Shown piece after piece: positions 16,354 through 24,175 of a DNA stretch of 64,000 nucleotides. Position 1 is the stretch's first letter. Every line of letters starts with the position of its first letter. Where the stretch lies: positions 1 through 64,000 of the forward strand of contig JAEUIE010000050.1 of assembly GCA_016795155.1 (NCBI GenBank), in the 5' to 3' direction. A program made the position numbers and the translations under genes. A model generated the notes under the pieces. It was given only the letters and a program-made list of their open reading frames with translations, did not search any database and was not told the origin of the DNA. Origin of the DNA: Planctomycetia bacterium (GTDB lineage Bacteria > Planctomycetota > Planctomycetia > Gemmatales > HRBIN36).

Positions 16354-18774
16354 TTATGCAGCCAGTTCCTGTCCTGACATTTCTCTATTGATTCGTTTTA
16401 AACAAACCAGCAGTACCCACATCAGATTGATGGAGCCAATAAGGAATATCGTCCACGGGCCACCATCACCCATGCCATAACTGTGTAGACCGGCACCCAA
16501 AATAAAGTTAACGCCATACCACGACATGACGATGGCAGAGAAGCAAACAACCGAGGCGATTGCCATGCCGAAGTCTTTCACCCAGCCGATGTAACGGGCA
16601 TGCAACGGCAACAGATAAACCACCAGTGCAATCAGTGCCCAGGTTTCCTTGGGATCCCAGCCCCAGAATCGCCCCCAGGATTCTGCAGCCCAGATACCGC
16701 CCAGCAACGTACCAACACCCAAGAGCAATACTGCAACCTTGATGGCTGAGTAGCAAAGATTGGAAAGATTCTTCAGCAGATCGCGGCGATCGGAATTGAA
16801 CCAATAGAGCACCAGAGAAATGTTTCCAATCGCCCAGGCCAGCGCACCTGCTGCATAGCTGGCCACAATGGTCATCACATGGATGATCAACCAGTAATTG
16901 CTGCGGAGCACGGGTACCAGTGGGTCAATCTTGGCATCGAAACCACGGCTATATGGTAGTTGATCAGCAAGGATCATCCCGAGTGTAGCGACAATCGAAC
17001 CAGCGAGGATGATTATGGTATTTCGGTAATAACATTCGAGCATCAATGCGAATACCGCACCCATGCTGGCGACGAACACTACCGTTTCAAACATGTTGCT
17101 GACCGGAGGTCTGCCTGAAATCATCACCCGACCATAGTAAGCGAATATCTGGAAGCCAAGAGAAATGAGCAGTGGTGCAAAGCCTGCAAAGTAAAGTGTC
17201 CGGTTATCCAGTCGCAGTGACAGTGCAAAAAGTATGACTGCTGCCAGCATGGAGATCCAAGCCCACTTGAAAGGCTCGACTCGATTCAACGTGAGTTCCA
17301 GTTGAGTCGTATTCTCACCAGGATAATTGCCTTGGGTAAATTCCCTGCTGACTTCGGTAAGAGTTTTCTGGAAGGCCAGCGTGGCATTCTGGAATTCGCT
17401 GCCATTCCCGCTGCGGTACGCATTGCCCACGGCATCGTAGGCAGCCAGCACCTGTTTGGCTTGTGTTTCAGGGAATGGTTGTGATTTGATTGCTGCCAGG
17501 TACATATCGGGATGCTTGATTTCCAGATATGCCATGTACATCTGGTTGTGTCGCTCATCACCAACGATGAAAGGCTTGCGGATATTCTGGATGGATTGTT
17601 TGAGATTCTTCAGCGCAACGCGATCCTTGGCTACGGTTGTTTCGCTTTCGGGCGGCATCATCTCGGTGATCTTCTTTTTCATCTCCTGTTTAGTGAGGTT
17701 TGCCTGGCCCATGCTGGCTGCGAATTTGGTGAAGTCTGCTTCGGACATTTTATCGAGTTGTTCCAATGCTGATTTTCTGGAAGCAGCAACCTGTGAATCG
17801 GCACGTTTCTGAAAAACAGCTTCCAAATCGCGAATGACAGGCTCAATCTGATTCTCTTTAAGCGCCTGCTGGAATGATTCGAGCGATTTGCGTACTTCTT
17901 CTGAAAGATAAAGTCTGGGCAGCAGGCTGACTCGTTGGCTCATAATGTCCCACCACGCCATATTGGCATTTTCCTGGGGACTCAACATGGGAGCACGCAT
18001 GGTCGTGGTGATGTAACGCAATTCACCCATCGAGAACCAGGATGAGTTGGGAACTTTATCCAGCGCAACATAATGAACCGGGTCGGCCAGGAGTCTTCGG
18101 TTTTCCCGTTCTGTTGCTGCTTTGTTCCGCAGTTCCATGGAGCCGGTAATGAGCTGGTAGTAGCCAAATCGGTCAGATACCGATTCTGCCTTGCGTTCAA
18201 GAGGTTCCAGACTCTGCTTATAGTGATCCGGGTCAACATCGCGCTTTCGATTCACTGCAACCACCAAGCGCTGGAAGGGGACGGACTTGTGTAGGTCATT
18301 CGGAGAAATTCTCTTGGAATGCACTTTCTCGGCATGTTGAGGATCATCTTTGTCCACGCCATAAATCGCTGCTCGTAACTCGTGGTCTTCACACAAAATG
18401 ATCGGGTAGTTGTCCCAATCGATTTTGTTCTTGTCTTTTTGTTGTGGCACATAGAAGAGCCAGGACATGAATATTGGCATGGCCTTCTGGCCATCCAGGC
18501 TGGCACGGCCTGTGATTTTGCGTACCGTTTCGATGGCCACGGTCTGCAGCGGCTTGATGCGTCCCTCTTCCAATACCGGCCAAGATGCCCAACTCGAATA
18601 GTCGTACTCGGGCAATTCCAGCCGGGTTTCGGAACTCGTCTGCGTTTGAACGGCCAGCCCATACCAGTAAGGCTCAATCACCTTGTAAGCCATGGCAAGG
18701 AGAAGAATGCTATTACCGGCGATGAGCACCAAAGTGATCGCGCGACGTGTTGTCCAGGTTGAATCGTTCATCAT
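16354..18774 (-). CDS. ccsA: Cytochrome c biogenesis protein CcsA/ResC type, with long N-terminal region
   Basis: Together with ResB this forms the system II haem exporter and haem lyase that attaches haem to apocytochromes c outside the membrane. The C-terminal third is a standard CcsA domain with about eight membrane helices, including the haem-presenting WGRFWGWDPKETW (700-712) and flanking histidines in IHVMTIVASYA and LPLHARYIGW. The N-terminal part of about 480 residues is mainly soluble after one membrane helix, with long charged helical stretches. CcsA alone is usually about 300-400 residues, so at 806 residues this is a much enlarged form, possibly the planctomycete type. The RBS GAAGGAG lies just before the start, 35 bases after resB. 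Confidence 0.9.
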   Translation of the reverse strand: MMNDSTWTTRRAITLVLIAGNSILLLAMAYKVIEPYWYGLAVQTQTSSETRLELPEYDYSSWASWPVLEEGRIKPLQTVAIETVRKITGRASLDGQKAMPIFMSWLFYVPQQKDKNKIDWDNYPIILCEDHELRAAIYGVDKDDPQHAEKVHSKRISPNDLHKSVPFQRLVVAVNRKRDVDPDHYKQSLEPLERKAESVSDRFGYYQLITGSMELRNKAATERENRRLLADPVHYVALDKVPNSSWFSMGELRYITTTMRAPMLSPQENANMAWWDIMSQRVSLLPRLYLSEEVRKSLESFQQALKENQIEPVIRDLEAVFQKRADSQVAASRKSALEQLDKMSEADFTKFAASMGQANLTKQEMKKKITEMMPPESETTVAKDRVALKNLKQSIQNIRKPFIVGDERHNQMYMAYLEIKHPDMYLAAIKSQPFPETQAKQVLAAYDAVGNAYRSGNGSEFQNATLAFQKTLTEVSREFTQGNYPGENTTQLELTLNRVEPFKWAWISMLAAVILFALSLRLDNRTLYFAGFAPLLISLGFQIFAYYGRVMISGRPPVSNMFETVVFVASMGAVFALMLECYYRNTIIILAGSIVATLGMILADQLPYSRGFDAKIDPLVPVLRSNYWLIIHVMTIVASYAAGALAWAIGNISLVLYWFNSDRRDLLKNLSNLCYSAIKVAVLLLGVGTLLGGIWAAESWGRFWGWDPKETWALIALVVYLLPLHARYIGWVKDFGMAIASVVCFSAIVMSWYGVNFILGAGLHSYGMGDGGPWTIFLIGSINLMWVLLVCLKRINREMSGQELAA

Positions 18775-18809
18775 TCACTCCTTCTCAGGAGATTTAGGCT
18801 CAGTGAGAT

Positions 18810-20969
18810 TTATACCGTTTGGCGTTTTTTCGGTTTGAAGAAGTAAGCTTTCATGTAATACATGGTTGCAATACCCAGCCCCAGCATACCCGTTCCCAGA
18901 TATTTCAGCCAGAGACCCGGGTCGCGACCTACCGTAAATACAGAACCTGCCATGGGTTTGCCAGTCGTTTCATCCAGGCCAAACTGCTCAAAACGAGATT
19001 GATATACTTTGAAACCACGATGATCGAGCGGTTCGTTCATGGTGATCATGAAGTTGTCGCCGTGGTAAGCCTGGCCGCCGAAGAACTTATAGAGTTCGCT
19101 GAGTTCCTTTTCATCGTTTACTTTGACGAAGCTGGTATAGGTGGCAGCGCGGGTAGTGCCGGGATCAAGTTGCGATTCTGCCCGTGTTAATTCAATGGAA
19201 AATGGCAATTGCATCTGCTGATACCCGAAAGTCAGCTTGATTGGCTCGTTGAAAGTCTGGTTATCAAGTGTGCCCGAAATGGCGAAATGAGCCTGTCGGC
19301 CCAATGCGATCCACCGTTCTTTGGAAAAGGCATGTGTCTGATTCTGCAAGTCTTTCTTCGTCAGAATTACACGACAGAGTAAGGCAGGGGGATTTTCTTC
19401 ATCCAGAAGTCCAGGTCGCTTCGTTATAGGAACCACGCGCTGCACGCAAGGTTTCGCATGAGGCAGATGCTCGGTGATAATAAAGCTGCCCGCATGGCGA
19501 TCCCAGATACGTTGCTCTACTCCACTGGGTGGCGCTTCGCCGGAATCTTCCAGCAACATTTTGCCATCCTGCTCGATGAAGGTTCTGAAATAAAGTTTTC
19601 CATCCGTGGTCTGCATGAATTGCAGCAGTGATTTAATGTGCGGTCTGCCCGTCGCCAGTCCGTCGTACCCGAAACGAACATCAGGTGCATGGTAGAAAAC
19701 AGCAGGCAACCCCTCTGCCAGGTCTGGAGTTGGTGTGCTGAGATGATCGAGTGGGCCTGGATATTCCACTTTGCGACCAGCGATCTGGTACTTGGTTTTC
19801 TTGCCGTCGGGAGAAATGACTTCCCCGGTTACCACTGGAAAATCGGGAGACTCATTGACATCCTGGCTGTTAGGTCGTGGAACGTATTTTTCCAGAACAA
19901 GCTGCCAGCCTGATTTACCAAGTGGAACTGTTTTGCCAATGTTGCTGGCAACATCCACGCGGATCTTTTCCTGGCCGATAGCGAACACCAGTTGGCCCTG
20001 CTTCCCTCGCTGATCGTTACTGACTGGTTTGGTGAATTCATCAATCAGAGCAGAATGAAATTTGCCATGAAATTCAATCAGCATGTTGTTGCGAATAGTA
20101 TTCAGATACGGGAACAGGTTACGGTCCTGATCCATCGCCAGCGCGATCCAGGAAGGTTTAACCCGCATGGTCTCTTTAGTGTTGATTTCGAGTTTCAGTG
20201 CTGGGAAACCGAACTCTTTGCTTTCCGCTGCTTCGAGTGTTTCCAGGCGGCTATGCGGAAGATGGGCTATGACTTCCAGTCGTAAATCATCATACAAAGC
20301 AGTGCTGATGGAACGAGGAAAAGGATTGGCGAGCCAGGCCATGGAACCGATCAGTCCGGGAACCTTGATGGATTTCCCTAATTCCGATCCCCAGGGAAGC
20401 GGTCCTGGTTTTACATCAATCTGTTTGTTCTCCCATTCACCTTTACCAGTTTTTTCCTGTCTTAAACGATCCAGAGAAAGAATCATCTGCTGGCTGAGAC
20501 TAACCTCATTGGATCGTTGGGGAATACGCAACTGTTCCGAAGCAAAAGGGGAATCGACCAGTCGCATCATGGCATCCACGCCAAAAAAACTGTTGAGCAC
20601 GCCACCAGCGAGCATGGTTAACAAACCGACATGGGTGATCAGGAAACCAGTCTGATGCTTCTTCCAGGGCCACTTCTTCATGGCAGCAAAGAAAATACAT
20701 AAAGCCAGCACACCCAGCAGTGCGGTAAACCACCAGGAATAATAGACCAGTTCCTGAGCGATTTTGTCGCTGTACCATGATTCCAGGCAAGTTCCAATAA
20801 TCATGGCGATGGTGAAAACACTTCCCGCTGTCAGCGCAAGGTGAAGCGAACCAAGTGTACGTGCCATCTTCCAGAACGGTGCTTTCGACGTTGCCCCTGT
20901 TTGGATGGCAGGCTTGTTTGCCGGCGAATGGTCAATTTTCTTGACATCGCGCGGCGCGGTTGAGGTCAT
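18810..20969 (-). CDS. resB: Cytochrome c biogenesis protein ResB/Ccs1 type
   Basis: This 719-residue partner of CcsA has an N-terminal group of membrane helices (LTAGSVFTIAMIIGTCLESW, then VYYSWWFTALLGVLALCIFF) with the ResB-like start LGSLHLALTAGSVF, followed by a helix around GFLITHVGLLTMLAGGVLNSF. A long periplasmic domain follows, with a final conserved part NEPLDHRGFKVYQSRFEQFG and a last membrane helix before a basic tail (FFKPKKRQTV). The family is thought to hold the apocytochrome. It is first in a minus-strand operon with ccsA. The N-terminal 40 residues are polar and carry no motif. Confidence 0.9.
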   Translation of the reverse strand: MTSTAPRDVKKIDHSPANKPAIQTGATSKAPFWKMARTLGSLHLALTAGSVFTIAMIIGTCLESWYSDKIAQELVYYSWWFTALLGVLALCIFFAAMKKWPWKKHQTGFLITHVGLLTMLAGGVLNSFFGVDAMMRLVDSPFASEQLRIPQRSNEVSLSQQMILSLDRLRQEKTGKGEWENKQIDVKPGPLPWGSELGKSIKVPGLIGSMAWLANPFPRSISTALYDDLRLEVIAHLPHSRLETLEAAESKEFGFPALKLEINTKETMRVKPSWIALAMDQDRNLFPYLNTIRNNMLIEFHGKFHSALIDEFTKPVSNDQRGKQGQLVFAIGQEKIRVDVASNIGKTVPLGKSGWQLVLEKYVPRPNSQDVNESPDFPVVTGEVISPDGKKTKYQIAGRKVEYPGPLDHLSTPTPDLAEGLPAVFYHAPDVRFGYDGLATGRPHIKSLLQFMQTTDGKLYFRTFIEQDGKMLLEDSGEAPPSGVEQRIWDRHAGSFIITEHLPHAKPCVQRVVPITKRPGLLDEENPPALLCRVILTKKDLQNQTHAFSKERWIALGRQAHFAISGTLDNQTFNEPIKLTFGYQQMQLPFSIELTRAESQLDPGTTRAATYTSFVKVNDEKELSELYKFFGGQAYHGDNFMITMNEPLDHRGFKVYQSRFEQFGLDETTGKPMAGSVFTVGRDPGLWLKYLGTGMLGLGIATMYYMKAYFFKPKKRQTV

Positions 20970-21067
20970 GCGTCATTTCCCGAAATCACAAAAGACAAGA
21001 CAAGTCAAGAACCTTGTCCAGAACTGGTGGGATGTCTACATTTTACGTGCCAGACTCTGTTTGCATA

Positions 21068-21084
21068 TAGTTTGCTGCAAACTA
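21068..21084. promoter_or_regulatory. 17-base palindrome upstream of resB
   Basis: TAGTTTGC-T-GCAAACTA is a perfect palindrome with a one-base centre, about 100 bases upstream of the resB start and 63 bases beyond the mutarotase stop. A GTTTGC direct copy lies eight bases before it. It could be an operator or a short hairpin. No matching site occurs elsewhere in the window. Confidence 0.35.
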
Positions 21085-21146
21085 CTTTATCGAATTCCGA
21101 GATGTAGTAATAACACGGCTGAAAATTCCTGTTTAAATGAACCTTA

Positions 21147-22355
21147 CTACTTGCTGGTGCTGAAAGCGTAAATGGTTGTCTGGCGGTATGTTTCGCCTGG
21201 ATTCAAAACGGTCGTGGGAAACTGCGGTTTATTGATGGAATCAGGATAATGTTGTGTTTCGAGACAGAAACCGGCGTGTTGCTGGTAGACCACCCCATTT
21301 TTTCCCGTCAGTTTGCCATCGAGAAAATTGCCTGTGTACAGTTGAACGCCGGGTTCAGTGGTTAAAACATGCATCACTCGACCCGATTGCGGTTCAACTA
21401 CACTAGCGCAAAATCGCAAATCAGCCTGGTGTCGTTTAGACATTGACTGTATTTGCTCATCCTGTTTCTCAATGACAGCCTGCCCCTGTTTCGCGGAATA
21501 CTTCGCAGAATGTACCAGGTAGTTGTGATCATATCCTTTCGCAGGCGTCGAATAGAGTTGTTCGATGCGTTCACCTATAGTGTGTTCCTTGCTGAAGAAA
21601 TCGAGCGGTGTCCCTGCTACATCGTCAACCTTGCCTGTCGGGATCATGGTCTCATCGGTTGGCGTGTACTGGCTGCTGTTAAGTCTCAGCTTATGCCCCA
21701 GAACGTTTTCCTTGCCGCCTGTCAGATTGAAATAGCTGTGATTGGTCAGATTCAGTGGAGTGGCTTGATCTGTCGTTGCTTCATACTCGATTTTGAGTTG
21801 ATTGTCATCTGTCAGGTAATAACTCACCAGGGTGGTTAAAGTACCTGGATAGTTTTCCTCACCGTCCTTGCTGACATACTTGAGTTTGATGCCCTGATAA
21901 TCGGGGCCATCCACCTGAGATAGGAACTGCCAGACTTTCTTATCAAACCCGACCTTGCCGCCGTGCAGACTATTGGGGCCATTGTTCACCTCAAGCGAAT
22001 ACTCTTTACCATTCAGCGTGAACTTGCCTTTGGCAATACGATTGGCCACCCGGCCAGTGATGCAGCCAAAATAAGGATGACCTGCCAGGTAACCTTCCAG
22101 ATTGCTGAAACCAAGACAGACATCGGCGAACTTGCCCTCACGATCGGGGACATGCAGTTCCTGAATGATGCCGCCATAGGTTAGTATTTTGACCACCATG
22201 CCGTTCTTGTTGGTCAGAATGCATTGGTCAACCGCCTCCCCCGTGCTGGTTTTCCCGAAGGGTACTTTTTGAAAGGTGGCTCGGCCTTGTGCCTGGATCG
22301 GTGTTGTTACGCTCATCATCAAAAGTCCAGTCAAGAGAATAGGCAACCGGTGCAT
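21147..22355 (-). CDS. Exported aldose 1-epimerase (galactose mutarotase)
   Basis: The enzyme interconverts alpha and beta anomers of sugars such as galactose and glucose. The 402-residue protein has a signal peptide (RLPILLTGLLMMSVTTPIQA) and then a GALM beta-sandwich: ILTYGGIIQELHVPDREGK, GRVANRIAKGKFTLNGKEYS, NGPNSLHGGKVGFDKKVW, LTNHSYFNLTG and a C-terminal AGFCLETQHYPDSIN. The catalytic histidines in SLHGG and TNHSYFNL and the Glu of CLETQHYPDS are present. Planctomycetes keep many sugar-active enzymes outside the cytoplasm, which fits. It is divergent from phoU. Confidence 0.93.
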   Translation of the reverse strand: MHRLPILLTGLLMMSVTTPIQAQGRATFQKVPFGKTSTGEAVDQCILTNKNGMVVKILTYGGIIQELHVPDREGKFADVCLGFSNLEGYLAGHPYFGCITGRVANRIAKGKFTLNGKEYSLEVNNGPNSLHGGKVGFDKKVWQFLSQVDGPDYQGIKLKYVSKDGEENYPGTLTTLVSYYLTDDNQLKIEYEATTDQATPLNLTNHSYFNLTGGKENVLGHKLRLNSSQYTPTDETMIPTGKVDDVAGTPLDFFSKEHTIGERIEQLYSTPAKGYDHNYLVHSAKYSAKQGQAVIEKQDEQIQSMSKRHQADLRFCASVVEPQSGRVMHVLTTEPGVQLYTGNFLDGKLTGKNGVVYQQHAGFCLETQHYPDSINKPQFPTTVLNPGETYRQTTIYAFSTSK

Positions 22356-22560
22356 GACAGAGTCTCTCCGTGCTTGGTAGCTTGCAGTGTATAATCGAAG
22401 CAGGGTATTGCAACTGTTTTTCAGGCCAGACTCGCCGTAGCATCTGGCGCAATAACCCCTTATGATCTACATAGATTCTTAACGTATTCTACATCTTTAA
22501 CTCTAGGATGAGCCTGCATCGTGGTGTAGCGAAGCAGGCTCAGCCGGAAGGATTCGTCTT

Positions 22561-23229
22561 ATGTCGATCCACATGAATCGTGATCTGGAAAAGCTCCAGA
22601 AACGCATTCTCTCACTGGCAGGTGATGTCGAACGCTACGTGGAAAAGTCCATCTCAGCCTTGTTCAACCGAGACGCAGAACTGGCAAGGGAATTAATGGA
22701 TGATGACAACGCCATCGATGAGGAAGAAAACCAGATCGAAGAAGACTGTCTGAAAATCCTCGCATTACACCAACCTGTAGCGATCGATTTGCGACGTGTT
22801 GCCACTATTTTGAAAATCAATGGTGACCTGGAACGAATGGCGGACCTGGCCGCGAACATTGCCGAGCGGGTTTACAGCCTGGCCATGTCCTCGCCAATCC
22901 CCATTCCTGCCACGCTGCGAACGATGGCCGATTTGGTCAGTTCCATGTTGCGAGACAGCCTTGATGCATTCATGAACCTCGATTCTTCATCCGCCAAGCG
23001 TGTGTGCAGGCTGGATGACTCGATTGATCTGTTCAACCGCGAGATCATTGTCGAGATCATCCGCTTCATGAAGCAATCAACTGACAATGTCGAACCAGGA
23101 CTGAACCTCTTTTCCGTGGTCCGCCAATTGGAACGAATTGGCGATCACGCTACGAACATTGCAGAGGATGTTGTCTACCTGGTGGATGGAACTATCATCA
23201 GGCATCATCCCGAAGCAATCAGAGATTGA
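22561..23229 (+). CDS. phoU: PhoU-like phosphate signalling protein
   Basis: PhoU proteins are three-helix-bundle repeats that bind metals and control phosphate uptake by acting on the PstSCAB transporter and the PhoR kinase. The 222 residues comprise two PhoU domains: the first about 10-105 with DDDNAIDEEENQIEEDCLKI, HQPVAIDLRRVATILKINGD and LERMADLAANIAER; the second about 115-215 with a LERIGDHATNIAEDVVYL segment. These E/DxxxD motifs bind metal in the family. The start ATG is at 22561. It is followed by a response regulator gene after 31 bases; no pst genes or sensor kinase are in the window. Confidence 0.93.
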   Translation: MSIHMNRDLEKLQKRILSLAGDVERYVEKSISALFNRDAELARELMDDDNAIDEEENQIEEDCLKILALHQPVAIDLRRVATILKINGDLERMADLAANIAERVYSLAMSSPIPIPATLRTMADLVSSMLRDSLDAFMNLDSSSAKRVCRLDDSIDLFNREIIVEIIRFMKQSTDNVEPGLNLFSVVRQLERIGDHATNIAEDVVYLVDGTIIRHHPEAIRD

Positions 23230-23260
23230 AATCAATCCTGTTGCTTGAAACTGTGGAGAT

Positions 23261-23965
23261 ATGCAAAGCATGGCCAAGGACAAACTGCTACTGGTGGAAG
23301 ATGAACGATCATTGACGGATGTGCTGGTTTACAATCTGGAACGGGATGGCTACGAAGTATTCGTCGCTCACGATGGGAAAGATGGATTGCGGAAAGCTCA
23401 GACCATTCTGCCCGATGCCGTTATTCTTGACCTGATGCTGCCTGGAATGAGTGGCCTGGATGTCTGCAAGGAATTGAAATCATCGAATAAAACCTCTTCC
23501 ATACCCGTATTGATGCTGACCTCCAAATCGGAAGAATCGGATCAGATCGTAGGCTTTGCCGTGGGGGCCGATGACTATGTCACCAAGCCCTTCAGTACCA
23601 AAGTACTGTTACAGCGCATCAAGGCGTTATTACGCCGAAAATCTCTGCCTGAATCGGTAGATAACGATTTTCTGGCCTTTGGAAAAATCAAAATTGACAA
23701 GCGCAGCCACAAGGTGTTGCATGGCCACCATACCCTGGCCCTGACTCCGACAGAATTCCGGCTGCTGGAGACATTGATCAGGCAACCTGGAAGGGCCTTC
23801 ACCCGCCATGACCTGATGGATTCTGCCATTGGTGATGGGGCGATTGTTCTGGAAAGAACTATTGATGTGCATGTGAAATCATTAAGACGCAAATTGGGTT
23901 CTGCAGGTGATTTCATTGAAACCGTTCGAGGGATTGGGTACCGGCTCAAAGAATCTCCAACCTGA
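23261..23965 (+). CDS. OmpR/PhoB-family response regulator
   Basis: This 234-residue two-component regulator has a receiver domain (about 8-125) with phosphoacceptor Asp57 in ILDLMLPG, acidic residues in VEDE, Thr87 in MLTSK and Lys109 in VTKP. It also has a PhoB-type winged helix (about 140-230) with LALTPTEFRLLETLIRQPGR and the recognition segment ERTIDVHVKSLRRKLG, ending in VRGIGYRLKE. The location behind phoU suggests phosphate control. No histidine kinase is encoded here, so its partner must lie elsewhere. An internal ATG at 23270 is an alternative start. Confidence 0.92.
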   Translation: MQSMAKDKLLLVEDERSLTDVLVYNLERDGYEVFVAHDGKDGLRKAQTILPDAVILDLMLPGMSGLDVCKELKSSNKTSSIPVLMLTSKSEESDQIVGFAVGADDYVTKPFSTKVLLQRIKALLRRKSLPESVDNDFLAFGKIKIDKRSHKVLHGHHTLALTPTEFRLLETLIRQPGRAFTRHDLMDSAIGDGAIVLERTIDVHVKSLRRKLGSAGDFIETVRGIGYRLKESPT

Positions 23966-23984
23966 GGTTCTTTAACATTAGCTT

Positions 23985-24044
23985 GTGCTGTGTCATAAAT
24001 GGCAATATGATAGGGTCGTAAGGGCTGAATACAGCACAACCCTA
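23985..24044. repeat. Crossed pair of short inverted repeats after the response regulator
   Basis: GTGCTGT (23985-23991) pairs with ACAGCAC (24031-24037), and TAGGGT (24011-24016) pairs with ACCCTA (24039-24044). The order is A, B, A', B', so both cannot form as simple nested stems; together they have pseudoknot topology. The stretch lies between the response regulator and the DUF1559-like gene, in the probable leader of the latter. Confidence 0.3.
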
Positions 24045-24175
24045 GTCTGCTACGGGAATTGCGCTTTTCACAGAATCTATTCTCCTTTACAATCGAACTC
24101 AACTATTCATACGTCTGTATGGTAGGGGCACGTTCTAGCCACCAGATAGCTACCTGTACGACGAAGGAGTTAAGA

